DNA from: Algoriphagus sp.
GTDB lineage: Bacteria; Bacteroidota; Bacteroidia; Cytophagales; Cyclobacteriaceae
DNA length: 62,365 bases
Direction: 5' to 3'
NCBI RefSeq assembly: GCF_030694375.1
Contig: NZ_JAUXYL010000013.1
Coordinates: 1-62,365, forward strand
The position numbers and the translations under genes are program-made. Shown in pieces: positions 1 to 7,648 of the stretch (its first letter is position 1; each line of letters starts with the position of its first letter). Under the pieces are notes generated by a model. The model was not told the DNA's origin. It did not search any database and was given only the letters and a program-made list of their open reading frames with translations.

Positions 1-274
1 CACCGCAGCAAAAGCCTATTTTCTTTAAATTGCATTCATGACTTTTTTTTCGCTCACAGATCACACTGATGAACTCAGATTAAAATCATCTGTGAAAATC
101 CGTGACATCTGTGAGAAACCTTTTCCGGGGTGAAAAAGCCACCCCATCACCTGCTTCACCGCAGCAAAAGCCTATTTTCTTTAAATTGCATTCATGACTT
201 TTTTTTCGCTCACAGATCACACTGATGAACTCAGATTAAAATCATCTGTGAAAATCCGTGACATCTGTGAGAAA
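1..274. repeat. Two direct copies of a ~118-bp intergenic repeat, 156-bp period
   Basis: Bases 1-118 and 157-274 are the same sequence to the eye, separated by 38 bp. Each copy holds a 63-bp core with perfect 9-bp terminal inverted repeats (CTCACAGAT and ATCTGTGAG) at 53-115 and 209-271. The window starts inside or at the edge of the first copy, so more copies may lie to the left. No open frame is carried. Sequences of this 'atctgtgaaaatccgtg' style are common intergenic repeats in environmental bacteria; their function is unknown. Confidence 0.85.
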
Positions 275-294
275 ACCATTTCAACAACCAAACC

Positions 295-1035
295 TTACCC
301 AATAATCAACTTCACTGCCGCAAACAGCAGCACAAATGCCAAAAGATATTTCAGTAGTTGAGGACTGAATTTCTTAGCACCTAGATAGGCTCCCAATGCC
401 CCTCCAGCAACAGTGAGGGGCAAAATAATCCAAAGTTGAGTTGTCAGCTCGATATGGAATACCGAAGCTCCTAGAAAGCCTGCCACAGAATTGAGAAATA
501 TAAACAGTGCGCTCAATGCTGCTGTTTCCTTCACTCCTGCCCACCCCAACATTAGGATTATTGGCGAAAGAATAATTCCTCCACCAATGCCGATCATACC
601 AGAAAGCAACCCGATCAAAACACCCAAAATCGGCGCCATCCACCATTTTTGGTCAATTTTTTCTTTGTCTGAAATGGGAAATATCCCGGCAAACCGCATC
701 ACCGGAAAAAGTAATAATATGCCCAAAACCCGTTTGTAAATCCCTGCATCCAGCAAAATAGTTCCTCCTAGGTAAGCCGCAGGAATCGAAAATACAACCA
801 AGGATAAAAACAATTTAAGCGGGAAAACACCTGACTTTCGATAATTCAAAAAGGATATTATCGACACAAACATATTCAAAATCAAAGCCGAAGGTCTGAT
901 TTCCTCAGGTGCAAATCCGATCAAAGCCAAAATCATCAAATAGCTGCTCGCACCGCCGTGTCCTACCGAAGCATAAAAAAACGCTGCAATAGGCATCAAA
1001 AAATACAAAAGCCAATCCCAAGTTTCCATTACCAA
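295..1035 (-). CDS. TauE/SafE (TSUP) family membrane transporter
   Basis: A 246-residue, very hydrophobic protein with about eight predicted membrane segments arranged as two similar halves, as in the sulfite exporter TauE/SafE family. The N-terminal half carries YASVGHGGASSYL and the C-terminal half carries GMIGIGGGIILSPIL, the repeated glycine-rich signatures of the family. It probably moves a small sulfur- or carbon-containing anion across the inner membrane; the substrate cannot be read from sequence. The start overlaps the end of moeA by 7 bases, so it is very likely the last gene of a moaA-moeA-tauE operon. A link with sulfur handling during molybdopterin synthesis is possible but is only inferred from position. 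Confidence 0.9.
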   Translation of the reverse strand: MVMETWDWLLYFLMPIAAFFYASVGHGGASSYLMILALIGFAPEEIRPSALILNMFVSIISFLNYRKSGVFPLKLFLSLVVFSIPAAYLGGTILLDAGIYKRVLGILLLFPVMRFAGIFPISDKEKIDQKWWMAPILGVLIGLLSGMIGIGGGIILSPIILMLGWAGVKETAALSALFIFLNSVAGFLGASVFHIELTTQLWIILPLTVAGGALGAYLGAKKFSPQLLKYLLAFVLLFAAVKLIIG

Positions 1036-2213
1036 GGATAAAATGCCACCAGACTCCCTTCTTCGGTATGCTCTGAATCTTGGGGGATTTCCACCAAGCC
1101 ATCAGCAACCCCAAAAGGCAACAGATTAAACGATTCCTGTCCGGGAAGAAGTTGGACTTTTCCTGAATCAATTTTTGCTTTAAGAAAAAAGGTCATCGGA
1201 ATTTTTTTATCAAAATCCTTTTCAATCGGCAAATAGCTTGGTCCATTCCAAGCTTGTGGATTGCCCATCCATTCCAGCAGACAAGGCTTCACATATTGGC
1301 TAAAACAGGAAAGGACAGAAGCTGGATTTCCGGGCAGTGCGAAAATCAACTTTTCAGCTCTTTTACCTACAAAAAGTGGCTTTCCTGGCCGCTGTCGTAT
1401 TTTATAGAATAATTGTTCTACTCCATTTTGCTCCAAACTCCCCTTAACAAAATCATAATCCCCTACAGAAATCCCACCCGTAAGCAGTAGGAAATCAGAG
1501 TTTTCCAGCGCCTCACTTATCACTTTTGTCACTTCACTTGCTTCGTCTTTTACCTTGTAGATCTTGACTTCATGGATCCCCAGCATTTCGAAATAGGACT
1601 CTAACGCAGGGCCATTTGAATTGTAGATTTGACCCGGCAGAAGTTCATTCCCCAAATCCAAAATCTCATCTCCTGTCAGGATCAGCGACACTTTGGGAGA
1701 AGGAAAAACCGCCACTTCCCGAATTCCCAATGAGGCCAACAAGCCGATTGTTCCGGGAGTGATTTTGGTCCCTGCAGGCACAGCCTCCCAACCTACTTTA
1801 CACTGTGCTCCTTTTTTTCGGACATTGGCTCCCCTGAAAAACTTCTGAGCATTGAAAAAAATCATTTTATCTGTTCTGACAATTTCTTCCTGTGGAATCA
1901 CGGTATCCGCTCCCTCCGGAACCGGTGCGCCGGTAAAAATTCGTACAGCTTTTCCTTTTTCCAAAACAAAATCAGGCTTGGCACCAGCCTGAATGACCTC
2001 TACTACTTCTCTACCCTCTCCCTTTTCGTCCCAAATGATCGCATACCCATCCATGCCAGAGTTGTCAAAAGAAGGTACATCCATCGGAGCTAAAACCGGG
2101 GAAGCTGTGAACTTTCCCAGGCTTTTTTGAAGTGACAAATGGACGGAGCCTCCCCTGATTTTCTGAGACTTTAGAATACTTTTAGCTTCTGAAACAGTGA
2201 CAAATTCTTTCAT
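1029..2213 (-). CDS. moeA: Molybdopterin molybdotransferase MoeA
   Basis: 394 residues, the usual MoeA length. MoeA inserts molybdate into adenylylated molybdopterin to make active molybdenum cofactor in the cytoplasm. Visible signatures are SFDNSGMDGYAI near residue 48 (conserved substrate-loop Asp), IFTGAPVPEGADTVIPQEE near 91, the MoCF domain with TGDEILDLG and YNSNGPAL near 180-205, LTGGISVGDYDFV near 244 and ALPGNPASVLSCF near 293. The ATG shares one base with the moaA stop (TAATG), which implies translational coupling; its own end overlaps the downstream transporter. It supplies cofactor that the molybdenum hydroxylases further right require. Confidence 0.96.
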   Translation of the reverse strand: MKEFVTVSEAKSILKSQKIRGGSVHLSLQKSLGKFTASPVLAPMDVPSFDNSGMDGYAIIWDEKGEGREVVEVIQAGAKPDFVLEKGKAVRIFTGAPVPEGADTVIPQEEIVRTDKMIFFNAQKFFRGANVRKKGAQCKVGWEAVPAGTKITPGTIGLLASLGIREVAVFPSPKVSLILTGDEILDLGNELLPGQIYNSNGPALESYFEMLGIHEVKIYKVKDEASEVTKVISEALENSDFLLLTGGISVGDYDFVKGSLEQNGVEQLFYKIRQRPGKPLFVGKRAEKLIFALPGNPASVLSCFSQYVKPCLLEWMGNPQAWNGPSYLPIEKDFDKKIPMTFFLKAKIDSGKVQLLPGQESFNLLPFGVADGLVEIPQDSEHTEEGSLVAFYPW

Positions 2214-3193
2214 TATCCTCCGATGGAAATCATGCTACGGTTATCAATTTTGTCTGGATCGGCTTTTAAATAGTCGGATGAAAACTGTCCACCCAATGCC
2301 TGATGTTTTCTGGAAATGGATTGTTGAATCAGCGGGATAACTTCTTGTCCATTTCGCATTGCTGCCAAGAGATCCAGTTCCTCCTTGCCAAAAAGACAAT
2401 TTTTGATTTTGCCATCTGCTGTCAATCGCATCCGATTACACTCCCCGCAAAAATGGGCACTCATCGTGGTGATAAAGGCAAATGTCCCGGCAAATCCCGG
2501 AACCTGATATTTCTTGGCGGTATCGTGTTTTTTGTCTTCCAACTTGACAACCTCAAATTCCTTTTTAGCCAAATCAAGCATTTGCGTAGCTGTAACTACT
2601 TGCTGACTGGACCAATGATTCCCGGCAAAGGGCATGAATTCGATGAATCTCACGTGAAGCGGGAGCTTTTCGGTCACTCGGATAAAATCACAGATCTCTT
2701 CCTCAATAAATCCGTGGAGAGCCACTGCATTGACTTTGACTCGAAAACCCTCCTGTAAAAGCAAAAGTATATTCTCCCAAACCTGATCAAACTGATCACG
2801 TCGGGTGAGCTGCTTGAATTTTTCCCGATTCAGGGTATCCAAACTGACATTGACTGAGCGGACGCCGGCGTTTTTCAGATTTTGAATGTGTTTATGAATT
2901 AAGATGCCATTGGTAGTGAGCGTTTGCTCCACAGGCATTTTTGCTATGCCTTCAAGAATTTCAGGGAATTCCCTCCTGACCAAAGGTTCCCCTCCTGTGA
3001 GACGGATTTTGGTTACTCCAAGGGAGACAAAAATCTCGGCCATTTTCAGAATCTCATCCTTACTCATCAATTTGGACGAAGGCATCCACTCCATTTCCTC
3101 CACTGGCATGCAGTAGCTGCAACGGAAGTTGCAGTGGTCTGTCAGCGAGATGCGCAGGTAATCGTGAACACGTCCAAATTTATCTTGAAGCAT
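2213..3193 (-). CDS. moaA: GTP 3',8-cyclase MoaA
   Basis: 326 residues. A radical-SAM enzyme that converts GTP to (8S)-3',8-cyclo-7,8-dihydroguanosine 5'-triphosphate, the first step of molybdopterin synthesis. The N-terminal cluster motif CNFRCSYC lies near residue 21. The second [4Fe-4S] site is formed by FCGECNRMRLTADGKIKNC near residues 248-266. The protein ends in Gly-Gly (SIGG), the conserved activating tail of MoaA. It is the first gene of the operon and overlaps moeA by one base. No moaC, moaD, moaE or mobA lies in the window, so the rest of the pathway must be elsewhere. Confidence 0.97.
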   Translation of the reverse strand: MLQDKFGRVHDYLRISLTDHCNFRCSYCMPVEEMEWMPSSKLMSKDEILKMAEIFVSLGVTKIRLTGGEPLVRREFPEILEGIAKMPVEQTLTTNGILIHKHIQNLKNAGVRSVNVSLDTLNREKFKQLTRRDQFDQVWENILLLLQEGFRVKVNAVALHGFIEEEICDFIRVTEKLPLHVRFIEFMPFAGNHWSSQQVVTATQMLDLAKKEFEVVKLEDKKHDTAKKYQVPGFAGTFAFITTMSAHFCGECNRMRLTADGKIKNCLFGKEELDLLAAMRNGQEVIPLIQQSISRKHQALGGQFSSDYLKADPDKIDNRSMISIGG

Positions 3194-3361
3194 AACCTAA
3201 CGTTAGGGAATATTGAATGGAAATGTAACTTGAAAATGACTGAATTCCTCAAATGGTTCTCAGTTGTTCAATTAATTCAGCAAACAAGCATTACTTATTA
3301 ATTTAGAAATGTCCATCTGCAGCTTCCTGAAGTTGCAGCAAAACCACATTCCCTATAAATT

Positions 3362-4261
3362 TCAACCTTTCCGAAATTGTGTTGGACTTAGGTCAAGCTG
3401 CTTTTTGAAGAAATTATTAAAGTGTGTCACTTCGTTAAACCCCAGTGAAAACGCAATCTCAGACACATTCCAAGAACTGTGTTTTAGCAACACTTTTGAT
3501 TCCTGAAGAATTCGCTCCCCGATGAGTTGGGTGGTGGTTTTTCCAGTCATCTCTTTGATTGCGCGATTCAGATGGTTGACATGGACATTGAGCTGATTGG
3601 CAAAATCCGAAGCTGCTCTGAGTTGAATTGAAGTATGGCTTTCATCGATCGGAAATTGACGCTCAAGCAGTTCGAGGAAAATGGAAGCAATTCTAAGGGA
3701 AGCATTACCGTGCTGAATCTGCTGTACCGCTGCCGGCTGTAGCTTCATCCCAAAATGGATTAACTCAAACACCATATTTCGGAGAGAATCGTATTTGTAT
3801 TTGTATTCAGAATCAAATTCTTTCTGCATCCGACTGAAAATTTCTTCCACCTTCTCGGTTTCCTCATCAGTCAATTCAAAAACGTGGGTTCCATTAGGCT
3901 GAAACACCTCATATTGTTCGATTTGACCAAAATTCATAAAAAAATGAGGATTGAAAATGCAATACATTCCTGAAGAATTTTCACCAAAATGATCCCACTT
4001 ATACGGCACCAAAGGATTTGAGAAGGAAAGGGCCTGCCTTTTGACTTCGTATACCCGGTCCGCATAATGCACCGTACTAGCCCCTCTGAAAAGCATCAAT
4101 TTGTAAAAATCCCTCCTACGGTACGGAACTGCTTTTAGCTTTCCCTCCAGGTAGGGGTCCAAATTAAAAAGATTGAAATGCCCCAAGTCATGTTTCAGAT
4201 TCTCAGGGATCCAATTGAATTTCCGCTTGTAAAAATCTTCAAGGGTTTCGGGATTTTCCAT
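3362..4261 (-). CDS. AraC family transcriptional regulator
   Basis: 299 residues: an N-terminal cupin-like sensing region (about 20-150, with FYKLMLFRGASTVHYADR) followed by a C-terminal double helix-turn-helix AraC domain (about 195-298). The second helix-turn-helix is WNVSEIAFSLGFNEVTHFNNFFKKQ, given here only as its ends WNVSEIAF and NNFFKKQ. It starts 4 bases after the stop of the secreted protein at 4266-5114, so the two are probably cotranscribed. A shortened relative of this gene lies at 18829-19206. The ligand and targets are unknown; control of the upstream secreted protein or nearby oxidoreductases is a guess from position. Confidence 0.92.
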   Translation of the reverse strand: MENPETLEDFYKRKFNWIPENLKHDLGHFNLFNLDPYLEGKLKAVPYRRRDFYKLMLFRGASTVHYADRVYEVKRQALSFSNPLVPYKWDHFGENSSGMYCIFNPHFFMNFGQIEQYEVFQPNGTHVFELTDEETEKVEEIFSRMQKEFDSEYKYKYDSLRNMVFELIHFGMKLQPAAVQQIQHGNASLRIASIFLELLERQFPIDESHTSIQLRAASDFANQLNVHVNHLNRAIKEMTGKTTTQLIGERILQESKVLLKHSSWNVSEIAFSLGFNEVTHFNNFFKKQLDLSPTQFRKG

Positions 4262-4265
4262 AGAA

Positions 4266-5114
4266 TTATTTTTTTGAAAAGGTGTTTGAAAACGAATAAA
4301 GCAGACTCATGTTCCAAACTAAGTCATCCCCGGCTACCTCGGATTTGATTTTCTGGTTAAAAAACCCCTGAATCTCCACAGGAAAACCCTCTTTACTCAA
4401 CGTCAAGGCGGAGTTTACATAGAAACCGGAATTTTCATCCACCTTTAGAAAAAAAAGCTGTGGATTGACCCGAAGCTTAAAATTCTTGCTCAGATTAAGT
4501 TTGGAAATCTGAGTATTTAGGGCCAAAAAATCTGAGTTTCGAGCCCCTAGGACTTGAATACCTGTACCGTGTAGATAATAGAGTCCCATACTGAATTTTT
4601 CTGAAATCTTATAATTGGTAGCTATTTCTCCTGCCAAGTATCGGTTGCCCACCATCATTTTTTCGGATTTTCCATTGACAATCATATTCACTTCCTGAAA
4701 AAGAAATGCCGGATGACCTCCTACCGTTAGGGTAAACCTACTGTCTTTGATTACTTTATACCTACCCCAAAGCACAAAAGTCCATGGCTTACCGTCCATC
4801 CCGAAACGCAGCATAGGATCAAACGAAAATCGCTCCCCACCCATACTGAGGTCAAAAAACACGGCAGGTCTTCCCAATGTAAAGGACGGAATAATGGAAA
4901 TACCATTATTGGTAGCTGTAATGACTCCACTGAGATGTCTTTTGGGCTGCTCCGCTGGATTCTCCTGAGCATAGGCGTGGAAGAACGGAACTAAGCTTAC
5001 GAAAATCAATAGGAGACTTATAAACTTTGGGATTTTTGGACCATAGCTATAACGGTTTGATTTTGAGTAGTTATCATCGAGTGACATAGGGTAATATAGG
5101 TTTGATTTTGGCAC
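4266..5114 (-). CDS. Secreted, probably outer-membrane-associated protein of unknown function (paralog of 10231-11031)
   Basis: Up to 282 residues; an internal Met at 5087 is an equally good start. A hydrophobic signal segment (FISLLLIFVSLVPFF) ends in a cleavage-like AYAQ. The mature part has alternating aromatic and polar strands (for example SFDPMLRFGMDGKPWTFVLW and FFNQKIKSEVAGDD) and ends LLYSFSNTFSKK, which suggests a beta-barrel or beta-sheet envelope protein; I do not recognise the family. A close paralog lies at 10231-11031 with the same core (GVITATNNGISIIPSFTLGR, DLVWN.SLLY). The base run CTTATGTTTTTCAAACAAT (plus strand) precedes both copies, which suggests shared regulation. An AraC gene follows 4 bases downstream. 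Confidence 0.75.
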   Translation of the reverse strand: MPKSNLYYPMSLDDNYSKSNRYSYGPKIPKFISLLLIFVSLVPFFHAYAQENPAEQPKRHLSGVITATNNGISIIPSFTLGRPAVFFDLSMGGERFSFDPMLRFGMDGKPWTFVLWGRYKVIKDSRFTLTVGGHPAFLFQEVNMIVNGKSEKMMVGNRYLAGEIATNYKISEKFSMGLYYLHGTGIQVLGARNSDFLALNTQISKLNLSKNFKLRVNPQLFFLKVDENSGFYVNSALTLSKEGFPVEIQGFFNQKIKSEVAGDDLVWNMSLLYSFSNTFSKK

Positions 5115-5257
5115 AAAAGTCAGAAAAGTCTTTTAATTTTCTGCCATTGGAATCAAACAAAAACTTATGTTTTTCAAACAATTGGATTGAAATCCATGAA
5201 GAAGATGAGTGACACCATTTATCACCGAAAAAACAACCTTGAATACCCTAAGTGAAA

Positions 5258-5621
5258 TTATACCACCTGATAAAGATGGCTTGAGACGATTTTCCAGCTA
5301 CCTTCTCGGTCTGCCCAGACATCTAGGAATCGAAGTTGTTCAGGTAACTCCTCTCCTACCACCGTAATTTGTGCTGTTCCCTCTCCGTGGACCACACCTG
5401 TATCGCCATAGACCCTGGCAAAAGTATGTTGAAGTTGAAGGTTCTTTATTGAAATTTTCCCCTCGCTACAGAGCAGAAATATTTCACTTTTGGTATGTGA
5501 CTTTCCATTTGACCAGATTACAATTGCCTGTTCATAAAAAATCCCGGAAATACTGTCAAGATTGGATTATTCCCATTTTCAGAACTTCTCCTGGAAAAGA
5601 TCAATCAATTGTGTCAGACAT
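5258..5621 (-). pseudogene. Broken SnoaL-like/DUF4440 (NTF2 superfamily) gene
   Basis: Reading the minus strand, the 3' half is clearly coding: it contains YGDTGVVHGEGTAQITVVG, then RFLDVWADREGSWKIVSSHL, and ends at a stop at 5258-5260. This matches the C-terminus of the intact gene at 29282-29647 (TTVVQGEGFF, FIDVWVEKEGEWKLVSAHL). Upstream, the frame holds in-frame stops (EKF*KWE*SNLDS) and, before that, a frame change relative to the only ATG at 5619-5621. The gene is therefore a decayed copy. The remaining 336 bases up to 5957 hold no gene that I can support, only promoter sequence for the next gene. Confidence 0.7.
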
Positions 5622-5820
5622 GGTAGCGTGAGGAGCAGGGAGAATTACCTCAGTTACAAAGGTCGTTCTAAACATATTCCATCAGTTCATTGGCTCCAAA
5701 ATGCAAATAAACTGAGGATAGGAATTGGTTTTCAGCAGTTCAAATCCTTGAATTACTCCTTTTAAGTAATAACATATGACGGTAAGATTTATTAGGAACG
5801 CTTAAATTTTGTTTGATTTT

Positions 5821-5845
5821 AATAAGCTTTTGTTTGAATAAGCTT
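5821..5845. promoter_or_regulatory. Direct repeat AATAAGCTT, possible operator
   Basis: AATAAGCTT occurs at 5821-5829 and 5837-5845, 16 bases apart, about 110 bases upstream of the aldo/keto reductase gene. Two half-sites on nearly the same face are typical of AraC-type binding sites. Function is inferred only. Confidence 0.3.
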
Positions 5846-5957
5846 ATTTTTTGAGCCTTTGATTTAAGAATTTTGTAAGGCAAATTATTTTATCAATTAG
5901 AATTCCGTTAGATCAATTTCCTAAAAGACCTAGTTCTAACTCAAACTTTCAAAAGTC

Positions 5958-7106
5958 ATGGATATTGAAAAAACACCTCAAAACAATACTTCAGAGACTC
6001 TTCCGACTCGAAGAAACTTCTTAAAACTTGGGGCAACACTTGGAGTTGCTTTTATTACACCACAGGCTTTAAATGCTTCTTCATTTGGATCTACTTCTTG
6101 CCTTGTGATTAATAAAAATCGAATGTTAGGAAGTGGGAAACATAGTCTTGGAGTCACCGCATTGGGATTGGGTTGTATGGGAATGAGTTATCATCGCGGA
6201 AGAATACCGGAAAGGAAAGTTTCTATTGCATTAATTCGAAAAGCCTATGAGTCTGGAGTTAACTTCTTTGACACAGCTGAAGTATATGGACCCTATACCA
6301 ATGAAGATTTAGTGGGAGAGGCATTACAACCTTTCAGAAAAGAGATTTTGGTATCCACCAAGTTTGGTTTCAATATTCAGAATAACCAAATGGCTGGACT
6401 AAACGGTCGGCCTGAGCAAATCCGAAAAGTCGCAGAAGAATCGTTAAAACGCCTCAGAACAGAAGTATTGGATCTTTTTTATCAGCATCGCCAAGATCCA
6501 AATGTTCCAATTGAAGATGTTGCCGGCACAGTCCAAGATCTGATTCAAGAAGGAAAAGTTCGCAATTTTGGACTCAGCGAAGTGAATGTAGAAACTATTC
6601 GCAGGGCGCATGCCGTGCAACCACTTACTGCCATTCAAAGTGAATATCATTTGATGTGGAAAAATGTAGAGGATGGAGTATTGTCGGTATGCGAGGAGCT
6701 AGGTATCGGATTTGTTCCTTACAGCCCGATAAATCGGGGATATTTAACAGGAGTGCTTAACAGTCAGACCAAGTTCATGGCGGAAAATGACAATCGAGCC
6801 GGACTACCACGATTTACTGCTCAGGCAATGGCTGCGAATTGGCCAATAGTCGAAGCCTTGATTGACTTTGGTCAACTTAGAGGCCTTACTCCTACTCAAG
6901 TCGCATTGGCTTGGCTGCTCCATCAGAAGCCATTTATTGTACCGATTCCTGGCACAACTAAAGAAGCTCATTTGATGGAAAACTTGGCTACTGCTGAGGT
7001 TATATTTTCAGAATCTGAATTAAAAGAATTAACTGACACCATCGCCAAACTGACCATTTATGGGGACCGGTACACTCCAGTGGAGCAGAGTCGAGTTCAG
7101 AACTGA
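5958..7106 (+). CDS. Tat-exported aldo/keto reductase
   Basis: 382 residues. The N-terminus carries a twin-arginine signal (TRRNFLKLGATLGVAFITP), so the enzyme is probably exported folded to the periplasm. The body is an aldo/keto reductase: LGVTALGLGCMGMSYHRGR near 58, FFDTAEVYGPYTNEDLVGEA near 107 with the catalytic Asp and Tyr, VSTKFGF near 139 (Lys) and FYQHRQDPNVPIEDV near 177 (His), so the tetrad is intact. NADPH would have to be exported or pre-bound. It is a paralog of the gene at 21846-22973, and both sit next to molybdenum hydroxylase genes, so reductase and oxidase probably act on related carbonyl compounds. Confidence 0.92.
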   Translation: MDIEKTPQNNTSETLPTRRNFLKLGATLGVAFITPQALNASSFGSTSCLVINKNRMLGSGKHSLGVTALGLGCMGMSYHRGRIPERKVSIALIRKAYESGVNFFDTAEVYGPYTNEDLVGEALQPFRKEILVSTKFGFNIQNNQMAGLNGRPEQIRKVAEESLKRLRTEVLDLFYQHRQDPNVPIEDVAGTVQDLIQEGKVRNFGLSEVNVETIRRAHAVQPLTAIQSEYHLMWKNVEDGVLSVCEELGIGFVPYSPINRGYLTGVLNSQTKFMAENDNRAGLPRFTAQAMAANWPIVEALIDFGQLRGLTPTQVALAWLLHQKPFIVPIPGTTKEAHLMENLATAEVIFSESELKELTDTIAKLTIYGDRYTPVEQSRVQN

Positions 7107-7110
7107 TTGA

Positions 7111-7125
7111 TTCTGTTTGATTTCC
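7111..7125 (+). promoter_or_regulatory. Motif shared upstream of both small-subunit genes
   Basis: TTCTGTTTGATTTCC lies about 54 bases before the first [2Fe-2S] subunit gene; the same 14-base core is found at 25481-25494, about 53 bases before its paralog. Conservation of sequence and spacing suggests a common promoter or operator, or simply duplication of the whole segment. Confidence 0.4.
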
Positions 7126-7178
7126 ATTAGGCCTCGCTTTCGGAAAACACTAACTTTAATTGCTGAATTTTATAAACT

Positions 7179-7637
7179 ATGGCCAATTTCAATCTCAACA
7201 TTAACGGTAAATCCCAACAAGTCGACGTAGATCCCAATACCCCCGTTCTTTGGGTGCTCAGAGACCACCTCGAAATGGTAGGGACTAAGTTTGGTTGCGG
7301 CATTGCGCAATGCGGTGCTTGTACCATTCACCTGGATGGCAACGCCATGCGATCTTGCCAGTTACCTGTTTCAGCTGTGGGGGACTCTAAGATCACTACG
7401 ATCGAAGGACTTTCCGAAAAAGGCGATCACCCTGTTCAACAAGCTTGGATTGAACATGATGTCCCACAATGTGGCTATTGCCAGGCAGGACAGATTATGT
7501 CTGCGGCAGCTCTTTTGGCGTCAAATCCAAATCCAACCGACAATGATATCGATAACGCAATGAACGGCAATATTTGCCGATGTGGAACTTATACCCGTAT
7601 CAAAGCTGCTATCAAAACAGCGGCACAAAACCTTTAA
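7179..7637 (+). CDS. (2Fe-2S) small subunit of a molybdenum hydroxylase (isoquinoline 1-oxidoreductase alpha-like)
   Basis: 152 residues, usual length for IorA/CoxS-type subunits. The plant-type [2Fe-2S] ligands are in [15 protein letters not shown] near residue 40, and the second cluster ligands are in CGYCQAG near 99 and ICRCGTY near 132. It transfers electrons from the molybdopterin subunit. It has no signal peptide, so export would be by riding with the Tat-signalled large subunit, as proposed for related enzymes. The large subunit starts 11 bases after its stop. About 18 of 152 residues differ from the paralog at 25548-26006. Confidence 0.95.
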   Translation: MANFNLNINGKSQQVDVDPNTPVLWVLRDHLEMVGTKFGCGIAQCGACTIHLDGNAMRSCQLPVSAVGDSKITTIEGLSEKGDHPVQQAWIEHDVPQCGYCQAGQIMSAAALLASNPNPTDNDIDNAMNGNICRCGTYTRIKAAIKTAAQNL

Positions 7638-7648
7638 TCCCCAAAGAC

